Shown one piece after another: positions 15,607 to 23,710 of a DNA stretch of 28,416 nt (the stretch's first letter is position 1; every line of letters begins with the position of its first letter). A program made the position numbers and the translations under genes. Where the stretch lies: positions 1 to 28,416 of the forward strand of contig CAINTU010000156.1 in assembly GCA_903853515.1 (NCBI GenBank), read 5' to 3'. The DNA is from an uncultured Micrococcales bacterium. GTDB lineage: Bacteria > Actinomycetota > Actinomycetes > Actinomycetales > Microbacteriaceae. The notes below the pieces were generated by a model that was not told where the DNA came from, did no database searches, and saw only the letters and a program-made list of their open reading frames with translations.

Positions 15607-15810
15607 GCGCAAATCAATTTGCCGACCAAAGGAGAGCGCCCAGAGTTCATAAAACTGGGTGACTGATCTAGCTGGTCGAATCTGGCTGCCGAGAGGCATC
15701 CATGGCTCAAAAAAGCCCTAAATCAAGACTTGCACCCAAGGGGCTAAACCGCCTAAACTTGTGAAGTTGCCCGAGTTCATTGGGCCAACCACCAAAACGG
15801 CCCCAAAACC

Positions 15811-15838
15811 AACCTTTTGAAGGTTTCGGCGTGCCGAA
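15811..15838 (+). promoter_or_regulatory. Twin hairpins in the rpmB leader
   Basis: AACCTT-TTG-AAGGTT (15811-15825) is followed at once by TTCGGC-GT-GCCGAA (15825-15838), ending 27 bases before the rpmB ATG and just ahead of the GGAGG ribosome binding site. Both are perfect inverted repeats. They may be a leader structure or protein-binding sites. The rest of the 259-base gap 15607-15865 shows no gene or tRNA; a weak hairpin at 15683-15702 might end the upstream operon. Confidence 0.4.
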
Positions 15839-15865
15839 CATTCGAGATTTATCACGGAGGACACG

Positions 15866-16102
15866 ATGTCTGCTTACTGCCAGGTCACAGAGACCAAGCC
15901 GCAGTTTGGCCACGCCGTTTCGCACGCTCAGAACAAAACTAAGCGTCGTTTCAACCCAAACATTCAGAAGAAGACCTACTTCGTGCCTTCACTAAAGCGC
16001 AACGTGACACTTCAGGTCTCGGCTCGCGGCATCAAGGTTATTGATGTTCGTGGCATCGAGTCGGTCATCGCAATGTTGACCGCCCGTGGCGAGAAGTTCT
16101 AA
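15866..16102 (+). CDS. rpmB: 50S ribosomal protein L28
   Basis: A 78-residue L28 beginning MSAYCQVTETKPQFGHAVSHAQNKTKRRFNPN, with the conserved Lys/Arg-rich RNA-binding segment and KVIDVRGIESVI near the end. Only one cysteine (C5) is present, so this is the version without a zinc ribbon. GGAGG precedes the ATG. It heads the rpmB-rpmG-rpsN operon. Confidence 0.96.
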   Translation: MSAYCQVTETKPQFGHAVSHAQNKTKRRFNPNIQKKTYFVPSLKRNVTLQVSARGIKVIDVRGIESVIAMLTARGEKF

Positions 16103-16122
16103 GCGAAAAGCAGAGATAAAAA

Positions 16123-16290
16123 ATGGCTAAAGACAGAGACATCCGCCCGATCATCAAGTTGAAATCGACTGCTGGCACAGGCTTCACCTATGTGACCAAG
16201 AAGAACCGTCGTAACGACCCAGACCGTATGGTGCTAAAGAAGTACGACCCAGTAGTGCGCAAGCACGTCGAATTCCGAGAGGAGCGCTAA
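16123..16290 (+). CDS. rpmG: 50S ribosomal protein L33 (zinc-free form)
   Basis: A 55-residue L33 (MAKDRDIRPIIKLKSTAG...YVTKKNRRNDPDRMVLKKYDP). The CxxC pairs of zinc-binding L33 are absent; there is no cysteine at all. It follows rpmB by 20 bases and precedes rpsN by 4 bases, the conserved actinobacterial order for the zinc-independent set. Confidence 0.96.
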   Translation: MAKDRDIRPIIKLKSTAGTGFTYVTKKNRRNDPDRMVLKKYDPVVRKHVEFREER

Positions 16291-16294
16291 ACCC

Positions 16295-16600
16295 ATGGCT
16301 AAAAAGAGCAAGATTGCACGCAACGAACAGCGCAAAGTTATCGTTGAGCGTTACGCCGAAAAGCGCCTGGCACTAAAGAAGGCTTTGGTTGACCCGAACT
16401 CGACCGACGAACAGCGCGAAGAGGCCCGTTTGGGTCTGCAAAAGCTGCCTCGCAACGCTTCGCCTGTGCGCGTGCGCGGTCGCGATGCAATCGATGGTCG
16501 CCCACGCGGTTACCTCGCCAAGTTTGGTGTGTCACGTGTTCGCTTCCGCGACATGGCACACAAAGGCGAGCTGCCAGGCATCACCAAGTCATCTTGGTAA
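16295..16600 (+). CDS. rpsN: 30S ribosomal protein S14 (zinc-free form)
   Basis: A 101-residue S14 of the long, zinc-free class (the zinc-binding class has about 61 residues). It has no cysteine. The C-terminal signature RVRGRDAIDGRPRGYLAKFGVSRVRFRDMAHKGELPGITKSSW is complete. It is the last gene of the rpmB-rpmG-rpsN operon and is followed by a strong terminator. Confidence 0.97.
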   Translation: MAKKSKIARNEQRKVIVERYAEKRLALKKALVDPNSTDEQREEARLGLQKLPRNASPVRVRGRDAIDGRPRGYLAKFGVSRVRFRDMAHKGELPGITKSSW

Positions 16601-16623
16601 GCCACCGATAAAACGATTTAGCG

Positions 16624-16660
16624 AAATCCCGTTGCCTTTCGAGGCAGCGGGATTTTGATT
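16624..16660 (+). terminator. Intrinsic terminator after rpsN
   Basis: AAATCCCGTTGCC (16624-16636) pairs with GGCAGCGGGATTT (16643-16655) over 13 positions with one G-T pair, around a 6-base loop, followed by TGATTT. Confidence 0.8.
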
Positions 16661-16816
16661 TAACTATCGAGCCGAAACAAAGATCCCAGCAAAAAACCCT
16701 AAAAATAAGCCAAAAGTTATGCGCAACACGCCGCACCCCTAGTAAATACGCGGCATTTAGCCAAGTAGTCTTTCTAGCGACATCAAGTCACACACGTCGA
16801 AATAGGAGTAACCCAA

Positions 16817-17095
16817 ATGGCCCTCAACAAGAGCGATCTAGTTGCAGCAATTGCAAACCACACTGGCGAGTCACAGGCTGCGGTTAACCGCGTCATCGAC
16901 GCCATGTTCGAAGTTATTTCAACCAACATCGCCAAGGGCGAGAAGGTTGCAATCCCAGGTTGGTTGTCAGTAGAGAAGGGTCACCGCGCTGCTCGTGCAG
17001 GTCGCAACCCTCAGACTGGCGAAACAATCCAGATCAAGGCAGCTAACACCGTTAAGGTTTCAGCTGGTGCAAAGCTAAAGGCTGCAGTTAAGTAG
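16817..17095 (+). CDS. hup: HU-family DNA-binding protein
   Basis: A 92-residue HU protein, a nucleoid-associated dimer that bends DNA. The helical dimerisation part (1-45) opens MALNKSDLVAAIANHTGESQAAVNRVIDAMF. The beta arm carries GRNPQTGETIQIKAANTVKVSAGAKLK. It lacks the long Lys/Ala-rich C-terminal tail of mycobacterial HupB, so it is the short form. TAGGAG (16803-16808) is the ribosome binding site. It is a single-gene unit closed by a strong terminator; the 216-base upstream gap holds no gene. Confidence 0.96.
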   Translation: MALNKSDLVAAIANHTGESQAAVNRVIDAMFEVISTNIAKGEKVAIPGWLSVEKGHRAARAGRNPQTGETIQIKAANTVKVSAGAKLKAAVK

Positions 17096-17113
17096 TCTTC
17101 TGTCACACGCTTT

Positions 17114-17146
17114 AGCGGCACACTTCGGTGTGCCGCTTTTGCTTTA
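17114..17146 (+). terminator. Intrinsic terminator after the HU gene
   Basis: AGCGGCACAC (17114-17123), TTCG loop, GTGTGCCGCT (17128-17137), then TTTGCTTT. A near-ideal 10-bp stem with a stable tetraloop. Confidence 0.9.
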
Positions 17147-17182
17147 ACTAGATGTTGTTTTAGCCGCTTAACTTAGGCTGGT

Positions 17183-19165
17183 GTGGTGCGCGAATTTTTC
17201 AGAACAAGGATTACCTTGGCGTTCACGCTAACCATTTGGGGTGCTGCGGTTGGTTTGGTTGCCGGCATGTTTATCGGTGGCAACGCGGCTGGCACGGCGT
17301 TTTTTAATCCAGATCCGTTTTTGATTTGGGGTGCCCCAGCTTTTCGCGGTCTTTTCGATGTGTCGCAGGCCGTGGCGATCGGGTCATTAGTTTTTGCTGC
17401 CTTTAGTTTGAATGACCGCTCAAACGAATTACATAAAGTCACCGGCTTGGCCGCAGCTGCCGCGGCAATCTGGACTCTCAGCGGTGCCGCCTATTTATTT
17501 GAGACTTTCTTGACGGTTACTGGTGTTCAGGTTTCAACCGACAACACTTTCTCTCAACAACTGTGGCTTTTTGTAACTCAGATTCAACTTGGTCAATATC
17601 TGTTCTTCAACCTCATTGGGGCTGCTGTGCTAACCGTGTTGGCACTCTTGGTGCGCACTCTTACAGGCACTGCAATTGTGGCTGCAATTGGGCTGGTTGC
17701 TTTGGTGCCATTGGCACTTACCGGTCACGCGGCCGGTTCAGCCTCACACGCGATGGCGGTCAACTCAATCGGCATTCACGTCTTAGGTGCTGCGGTTTGG
17801 GCCGGTGGCTTGGTTGCGGTTTATGGCTTGCGTGGGCGCATCGTCGGTGACGCTCTCGTCGGCGAGAAGACCATCATCAATCGCTATTCGAGCTTGGCCC
17901 TATGGGCCTTCATTGCAGTTGCCGCAAGCGGTGTTGCCTCTGCTCAGTTGCGCATTGTCGAATTCAAGAACCTAGCGACGCCGTATGGCGCCCTGGTGAT
18001 TTTCAAAGTTGCCATTTTGATAGCCCTTGGTGTGATTGGCGCTGTTCATCGCCGCTTTGCTATCAAACATCTGGCCGACAAGGCCAACATGTTTTACCGC
18101 CTTGTCGCAGTGGAATTTGTGCTGTTCGGGGCGGCGATTGGTTTAGGCACAGCGCTTTCGAGAACCGCACCGCCGGTTAACGATTATCCACTGGGCAAAT
18201 TATCGCCAGCCGAAATTTTGACTGGCGCAGCTTTGCCACCAGAGCTAACTCCGATTCGCTATCTGACCTCATTTAGCATCGATTTGATTTGGCTAGGGGT
18301 CGCAGCTGCCGCAATCTTTGCCTATGTTGCCGGCGCTCTGCGACTCAAAAAGCGCGGCGATGCCTGGCCGATTGCACGCACGATTTCGTGGGTCGCCGGA
18401 ATGCTGTTGCTTGCCTATATCACCAACGGCGCATTCAACGTTTACGAGCAATACCTGTTTAGCGATCACATGCTGGCTCACATGTTGCTAACCATGGCCG
18501 TGCCAGTCTTGCTAGTGCCTGGTGCACCGGTGACGCTGTTGGCTAGAGCGGTCGAGAAGCGCAAAGACGATTCACGCGGAGTTCGCGAGTGGGTTCTCTG
18601 GGCAGTGCACACAAAATATGCGCAGTTCATCGCGCACCCACTGGTTGCCGCCACTTTGTTCGCAAGCTCACTTGTGGTGTTCTATTTCACGCCTGTGTTT
18701 GGTTGGGCTACACGTGATCACATTGGTCACGAGTGGATGGTGTTGCACTTCGTAATCACCGGCTATCTTTTTGTGCAGGCATTGGTTGGCATCGACCCTG
18801 GGCCGAAGCGCTTTGGTTACCCTCAGCGACTCATGCTGCTAATCGGCACCCTGACCTTTCACGCATTCTTCGGCCTTGCTCTAATGACGGGCAGCACGCT
18901 GCTATTGGCCGACTGGTATGGCGCAATGGGTCGAACCTGGGGCCAAAACCCATTGGCTGACCAGCAGACCGGTGGTGCAATCGCCTGGGGCATTGGTGAG
19001 CTGCCGACCGCTGCGCTGGTGATGATCACAGCGTGGCAGTGGGCAAGATCAGATCGCCGTGAAGCAGTTAGACTCGACCGAGCCAGCGACCGAAGCGGTA
19101 ACCAAGATTTGTCTGAATACAACCGTATGCTTGACGCTCTGGCCAAACGTGAAAGCAAAGATTGA
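17183..19165 (+). CDS. CopD - CtaG (caa3-type) fusion membrane protein
   Basis: A 660-residue polytopic protein made of two modules. The N-terminal part (about 1-330) is a CopD-like copper-handling membrane domain (LTGHAAGSASHAMAVNSIGIHVLGAAVWAGGLVAVYGL). The C-terminal part (about 355-610) is a CtaG/caa3 assembly domain, with YEQYLFSDHMLAHMLLTMAVPVLLVPGAPVTLLARA and the later HEWMVLHFVITGYLF and TFHAFFGLALM. Such fusions are common in actinobacteria and probably move copper to cytochrome c oxidase. Adjacent GTG codons at 17183 and 17186 are the start candidates, with no ribosome binding site but TAGGCT close upstream, so it is possibly leaderless. Its TGA overlaps the start of the helicase gene. 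Confidence 0.88.
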   Translation: MVREFFRTRITLAFTLTIWGAAVGLVAGMFIGGNAAGTAFFNPDPFLIWGAPAFRGLFDVSQAVAIGSLVFAAFSLNDRSNELHKVTGLAAAAAAIWTLSGAAYLFETFLTVTGVQVSTDNTFSQQLWLFVTQIQLGQYLFFNLIGAAVLTVLALLVRTLTGTAIVAAIGLVALVPLALTGHAAGSASHAMAVNSIGIHVLGAAVWAGGLVAVYGLRGRIVGDALVGEKTIINRYSSLALWAFIAVAASGVASAQLRIVEFKNLATPYGALVIFKVAILIALGVIGAVHRRFAIKHLADKANMFYRLVAVEFVLFGAAIGLGTALSRTAPPVNDYPLGKLSPAEILTGAALPPELTPIRYLTSFSIDLIWLGVAAAAIFAYVAGALRLKKRGDAWPIARTISWVAGMLLLAYITNGAFNVYEQYLFSDHMLAHMLLTMAVPVLLVPGAPVTLLARAVEKRKDDSRGVREWVLWAVHTKYAQFIAHPLVAATLFASSLVVFYFTPVFGWATRDHIGHEWMVLHFVITGYLFVQALVGIDPGPKRFGYPQRLMLLIGTLTFHAFFGLALMTGSTLLLADWYGAMGRTWGQNPLADQQTGGAIAWGIGELPTAALVMITAWQWARSDRREAVRLDRASDRSGNQDLSEYNRMLDALAKRESKD

Positions 19166-20523
19166 ACGACATAAAACTCTCTAAAGAGCAACTTGCTCTT
19201 TTTGAATACATCGAAAAAGATGGCCAGACCGTTTTCATCACAGGCCGTGCAGGCACTGGCAAGTCAACGCTGTTGCAATACTTGCGCGATAACACCAAGC
19301 ACAAGGCTGTGGTTTGCGCACCGACCGGTGTGGCTGCCTATAACGTCGGTGGCATCACAATCCACTCACTATTCGGGTTCCCATTTGGCGCCCTCACAGC
19401 GGGTCAGGTCGCCCAGCATCTCGGGCGTCGCGCGCGCGATGTGATTAAGTCAATCGACATGCTGATCATCGATGAGGTTTCGATGGTGAGCGCGAACCTG
19501 CTCGATGCAATCGACGCGGCTCTGCGAATTGCGCGCAACAAAAAATCGTTGCCATTTGGCGGCGTCAAAGTTGTGATGTTTGGCGACCCATACCAACTTG
19601 CACCGGTGCCAGCGCGCGGTGAAGAGCTGAACACTTTGATTGAGATGGAATATCGCTCGCAATGGTTTTTTCACGCCAAAGTTTGGCTTCAAGAGACGAT
19701 GCAGATTTTTGAACTTACCGAAATTTTTAGACAGCGCGACCCTGAGTTCAAAAACATTCTGAACGCAATTCGAGTGGGTCAGGTAGACCAAGGGCTTGTC
19801 GACCGCCTCAATGCCGCCGGCAATCGCACCGCCCCGCACGACAACGTGATTCGACTCTGCACAATAAACGCGACAGTCGATCGAGTTAACACAACTCGAC
19901 TAGAGAGCCTCGCGAGTGAAGAAAAAGTCTTCAGCGGCAGCTATTTGATTGGCGATGCTTCGGCATTTGGCCAGACCCAACCGGCCGAGAGCAACTTGCG
20001 CCTCAAAAAAGGTGCACAGGTTATGTTCATCAAGAACGACGACCAAAAACCGGTCAAGACCGCAGATGGCAACATTGGTTGGCGTTGGGTAAATGGCACC
20101 ATCGGTGTTGTGCTTGATTTTCCCAAGGATGGCGGCGTCACAGTTGGTGTTGACGGTGACACTCACCACGTCGGGCAATCCACGTGGGAGAAGATCCGAT
20201 ATCACGTCGATGAAGAATTCGATTCTGAGACCGGCAAATTTAAAGAGACGCTCGTGCCAGAAACATTGGCCGAATTTAAGCAGGTGCCTCTGCGACTTGC
20301 CTGGGCCGTCACAGTGCACAAGTCGCAGGGTCAGACCTATGACGAAGTTGTGATCGATATGGGTGGCGGCGCATTCTCGCCAGGTCAAACCTATGTTGCT
20401 TTATCGCGAGTGCGTTCGCTTACCGGGCTTTATCTATCGCGACCGATTGCGCTCAAAGATATTCAAGTCGATCAAACCGTGATCGAATTTATGGGCGGCG
20501 CAAGAAGCATTTTGCCCGAATAA
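19162..20523 (+). CDS. PIF1-like ATP-dependent DNA helicase
   Basis: A 453-residue superfamily 1 helicase of the PIF1/RecD-like type, expected to unwind DNA 5' to 3'. Walker A is GRAGTGKST (28-36), followed by APTGVAAYNVGGITIHSLFGFP, Walker B MLIIDEVSMV (D104-E105), GDPYQLAPV, and the C-terminal VTVHKSQGQTYDEVVIDMGGGAF and TYVALSRVRSLTGLYL motifs, so it looks catalytically complete. The TTG start overlaps the previous TGA (TTGA). No other start fits, since the Walker region begins only 27 residues in. Coupling to an oxidase-assembly gene is probably genome compaction rather than shared function. Confidence 0.9.
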   Translation: MNDIKLSKEQLALFEYIEKDGQTVFITGRAGTGKSTLLQYLRDNTKHKAVVCAPTGVAAYNVGGITIHSLFGFPFGALTAGQVAQHLGRRARDVIKSIDMLIIDEVSMVSANLLDAIDAALRIARNKKSLPFGGVKVVMFGDPYQLAPVPARGEELNTLIEMEYRSQWFFHAKVWLQETMQIFELTEIFRQRDPEFKNILNAIRVGQVDQGLVDRLNAAGNRTAPHDNVIRLCTINATVDRVNTTRLESLASEEKVFSGSYLIGDASAFGQTQPAESNLRLKKGAQVMFIKNDDQKPVKTADGNIGWRWVNGTIGVVLDFPKDGGVTVGVDGDTHHVGQSTWEKIRYHVDEEFDSETGKFKETLVPETLAEFKQVPLRLAWAVTVHKSQGQTYDEVVIDMGGGAFSPGQTYVALSRVRSLTGLYLSRPIALKDIQVDQTVIEFMGGARSILPE

Positions 20524-20568
20524 AACTTCGGGTTGCCCGAACAAAACTTCGGGTTACCCGAACAAAAC
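20514..20568. repeat. 21-bp tandem repeat forming hairpins between convergent genes
   Basis: Two full units (20514-20534 and 20535-20555) and a 13-base partial unit (20556-20568) of the pattern RCCCGAAYAAAACTTCGGGTT. Each unit folds as CCCGAA / TTCGGG, and neighbouring units can also pair through CGGG and CCCG. The helicase stop codon lies inside the first unit. Located between convergent genes, it may act as a two-way terminator. Confidence 0.7.
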
Positions 20569-20591
20569 GGCAGGCCATTCACGAAACCGAC

Positions 20592-21470
20592 TTAGCCGTT
20601 GAGCCACCAGTTGATTGGATGCTCAACACGCATCGCCCACCAAGATTCTTTGTGCCCGGTGCCTGGCCACATTTCTGCCCTGAAGGTTTTGTCGCGAAGG
20701 TATCCCAGCTTCTGCATTTTTTCGACAAATGCAAAGTGCCATTCGGGGTAAGCACTGTCTAGCTCTATGTCGCCGCAGTCGCTATAAATGCGAACTTTGC
20801 CGGGTGCGGGCAGACTGCCGCAAAGCAAGTCGATCATCTTTTGACCACCTAATGGCCAGTGCGTCGACAGCGCGAGACCGACACCGAAAACCTCTGGGTG
20901 TCGAGCGACGCCATAGATGGTGCCGAGACCGCCAAGGCTTGCGCCCATCAGCGCGGTGCGCTCGGCAGCAAGTTCAAGACCATAGCGGCGAGCGAGCTCT
21001 GGCACTAGGCGTAACGCGAGCATATCTTGGTAATCATTGCCCCGGTATTCAGGCGATGTGGGTCTAAGAATCGGATCAATGGCATTCAGCATTTCTGGGT
21101 TCGGCTTCATAACGTCTTCTGGCGCCAACTCGTTGAGTCGCAGTGAATCATCGACACGATAAACACCGACAAAAATAGGCAAACGACCACCAACTTTTTC
21201 GCCTGCGACGATTCGGCCTGAAGCGATGGCCTCTGGAATTCCCCAGTTCTGATTGTTCCAAGTCTCAGAAACGTCGAGCAAAAAATTGCCACCGTCGTGA
21301 GCCACCAATAGTGGCGTTAGGGCATCGTGTTGCGCTGGCAACCAAACATCGATGCGTCGACCTTCCAACTCGAACTTCTCGAGACGACCACCGGCCAGCT
21401 CGCGAGTTGAACCCACAGTGTTCACTGCCTGGCTAGCAGCCTGAGTGTTTCTGGTTTTCTTGAAGTGCAT
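20592..21470 (-). CDS. Putative esterase (esterase D / enterochelin-esterase-like fold)
   Basis: A 292-residue cytoplasmic-looking alpha/beta hydrolase of the PF00756 type. Features are VWLPAQHDALTPLLVAHDGGNFL, the nucleophile elbow GASLGG (Ser178), a likely acid in YSDCGDIELD (D231 or D234) and a catalytic His in GTGHKESWWAM (His273). The aromatic-rich WWAMRVEHPINWWLNG end is typical. No signal peptide is seen. It stands divergent to the MMPL exporter with an 83-base shared upstream region, and convergent with the helicase. The substrate is unknown; iron-siderophore hydrolysis is only one option in this fold. Confidence 0.82.
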   Translation of the reverse strand: MHFKKTRNTQAASQAVNTVGSTRELAGGRLEKFELEGRRIDVWLPAQHDALTPLLVAHDGGNFLLDVSETWNNQNWGIPEAIASGRIVAGEKVGGRLPIFVGVYRVDDSLRLNELAPEDVMKPNPEMLNAIDPILRPTSPEYRGNDYQDMLALRLVPELARRYGLELAAERTALMGASLGGLGTIYGVARHPEVFGVGLALSTHWPLGGQKMIDLLCGSLPAPGKVRIYSDCGDIELDSAYPEWHFAFVEKMQKLGYLRDKTFRAEMWPGTGHKESWWAMRVEHPINWWLNG

Positions 21471-21553
21471 CTTTGCCTAACCATTTTTTTGAAGATTAAA
21501 TGTTTTCAACCACAGAAATAATCCCACACCCAGCGTGGTTGGATTAACTATCT

Positions 21554-23710
21554 ATGAAAATCCTTGCTAGCGCCCTAGTGCGCCACCGCCGTCTTGCCCT
21601 CTGGTCGTTTATTTCGATCGTATTGTTTAGCCTGATTTGGGGTGTTCAAGCTTTTGGCAACCTCAAGGCGGGTGGCTATGACGACCCTGGTTCTGACAGT
21701 GCCAAGGTGAACACCATGTTGGCCAAGGATTTTGGTCAGCAAGACCCAGAAGTCGTGATGCTTCTAGATTTCAAAGCTGGCGCAGATAACCCAGCTGCTG
21801 CGGCAACTGCAAGCGACATTGGGGCCAAAGTCGCCGCAATGCCGGGGATTCAATATGTCAGCAGCTATTACACGCTTGGCATGCCAAGCACCTTGAAGTC
21901 TTCTGATGGCAATGAGGTCTATATGTTTGCCAAAATCGCTGATCAAGGCAAGGTGCAGGCGCTTGCCAAAACCATTCAAGACACCTATAGCGGCACCCAG
22001 GGCAACGCGACTGTTTATGTTGCCGGTTGGGGCCCGGTTACCAGCGAAATCAACCACATAATCGAGAGCGATTTGACCAAGGCTGAGTCGATTGCTATTC
22101 CGGTTGTTATCTTGCTATTGATTTTTGTATTCGGCTCAATTGTCGCTGCCGGGTTGCCCCTCATGGTTGCCGGTCTCACAATTTTGGGTTCGTTTTTCTG
22201 GATCTGGGTGCTCACCCAATTTAGCGACACTTCAACTTTTGCGATCAACCTTCTAAGCGGTCTGGGTTTGGGGCTCGGCATCGATTACGCACTGCTGTTG
22301 GTGAATCGATTTAGAGAAGAACGTAATCACGGCCGCGATGTCGAATCCGCAGTTATTGCGACTGTATTGACTGCAGGGCGAACCGTTTTGTTCAGCGGCA
22401 TGACCGTAATTGCTGTGATGCTCAGCATGCTGTTTTTTCCGCAGTATTTCTTGCGCACCTTTGCCCTCACCGGCGTGATTGCCGTCACTCTCGCGGTGCT
22501 CAGTGCACTTGTGGCTCTGCCCGCATTCCTTTTGCTCATGGGTGACAAAATCAACAAAGGCAGAATATTCAAAAACAACATTGACCCAGATAAAGCAGGC
22601 CGATGGGCAAGCATCGCGAGATTCGTAATGCGTCGCCCAGTAGCTATTTTGTTGATTGGCATCATCGGCCTTGGCTCGCTCGCCGGCCTTGGCATGAACA
22701 TCAAGCTCGGCCAAGTCGATGATCGCATTTTGCCATCAACCAACCGCGTGGTTGTGGCAAGCGACCAGATTCGCACCAGATTCGATGGACGCGAAGGCAG
22801 CCCGGTCGAGATACTTGTGCAAAATGCCAGCGACACCCAGGTGCTTAGCTATGCGCAAACGCTCGCAGCCGACCAACGAGTCACTCGAGTGCAAACCAAC
22901 CTGGGCATCGTTACCAAGGCGGGCTTGATGCCGGGCACCGCCCAGATGTTCTCGGGCTATAAACAAGCCAGCTGGCAGCGACTAGCGGTTATCGCAACCG
23001 TTGAGCCGCGCAGCCCGGCGGGCGAAAAACTTGTCACAGATCTGCGTGCGATCGATTCACACATCCCAGGGGTATTGATTGGTGGTTCGGCGGCGATATA
23101 TACCGACGCACTAAACGGCATTTCAAGGCAACTGCCATGGGCAGCCACTTGGATTGTCATTTGCGTGCTAATTATTTTGTTCTTGTTCACCGGGTCAGTG
23201 TTGCTGCCAATCAAGGCCGTGCTGCTGAACTTTATGTCGCTGCTAGCCACCATGGGTTTCTTGACTTGGGTGTTTATGTCGGGCAATCTCAAGTGGCTTA
23301 TTGGCGATTTTGTTGTGACCGGCACTATCGACTCTTCATCACTGGTGTTGGTTGCGGTGATGAGTTTTGGTCTTTCGATGGACTACGAGCTGTTTTTGCT
23401 TAGCCGCATCAAAGAGCAACATGATCACGGACTATCGACAACAGAATCTGTTGCGCAGGGTTTGCAAAAATCTGGCCGAATCATCACAACTGCCGCGTTG
23501 GTTCTAGCTGCGTCGTTCGCAGCTTTTGCTACGAGCAGCGTGAGCATTATGAAGATGCTGGGATTAGGTATCGCGTTCGCCGTGATTATCGATGCAACTG
23601 TGATTCGCGCGCTGTTGGTGCCGGCTTTAATGAAGCTATTCGGCAAAGCTAACTGGTGGGCACCAAAGTGGTTGCGCAAGGTGCACGACAAGATTGGCTT
23701 GCAAGACTAA
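21554..23710 (+). CDS. MMPL-family RND transporter
   Basis: A 718-residue RND-superfamily exporter in two halves. Each half has one transmembrane helix, a large extracytoplasmic loop and a bundle of five helices. The paired proton-relay motifs are visible: GLGLGIDYALLLVNRFREER (near 237-256) and FGLSMDYELFLLSRIKEQ (near 603-620). The family exports lipids or drugs across actinobacterial membranes; the cargo is unknown here. No ribosome binding site is clear before the ATG. The last codon overlaps the stop of the convergent nucleotidyltransferase gene. A MarR regulator lies two genes away and could control it, but this is inference. Confidence 0.9.
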   Translation: MKILASALVRHRRLALWSFISIVLFSLIWGVQAFGNLKAGGYDDPGSDSAKVNTMLAKDFGQQDPEVVMLLDFKAGADNPAAAATASDIGAKVAAMPGIQYVSSYYTLGMPSTLKSSDGNEVYMFAKIADQGKVQALAKTIQDTYSGTQGNATVYVAGWGPVTSEINHIIESDLTKAESIAIPVVILLLIFVFGSIVAAGLPLMVAGLTILGSFFWIWVLTQFSDTSTFAINLLSGLGLGLGIDYALLLVNRFREERNHGRDVESAVIATVLTAGRTVLFSGMTVIAVMLSMLFFPQYFLRTFALTGVIAVTLAVLSALVALPAFLLLMGDKINKGRIFKNNIDPDKAGRWASIARFVMRRPVAILLIGIIGLGSLAGLGMNIKLGQVDDRILPSTNRVVVASDQIRTRFDGREGSPVEILVQNASDTQVLSYAQTLAADQRVTRVQTNLGIVTKAGLMPGTAQMFSGYKQASWQRLAVIATVEPRSPAGEKLVTDLRAIDSHIPGVLIGGSAAIYTDALNGISRQLPWAATWIVICVLIILFLFTGSVLLPIKAVLLNFMSLLATMGFLTWVFMSGNLKWLIGDFVVTGTIDSSSLVLVAVMSFGLSMDYELFLLSRIKEQHDHGLSTTESVAQGLQKSGRIITTAALVLAASFAAFATSSVSIMKMLGLGIAFAVIIDATVIRALLVPALMKLFGKANWWAPKWLRKVHDKIGLQD

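Noticed and set aside
15675..15700. GGTCGAATC resembles a tRNA T-loop
   Set aside because: No matching acceptor stem, D-arm or anticodon arm can be drawn upstream.
20514..20568. CRISPR-like array
   Set aside because: The units are directly tandem without spacers, and there are no cas genes; they fit a hairpin repeat instead.
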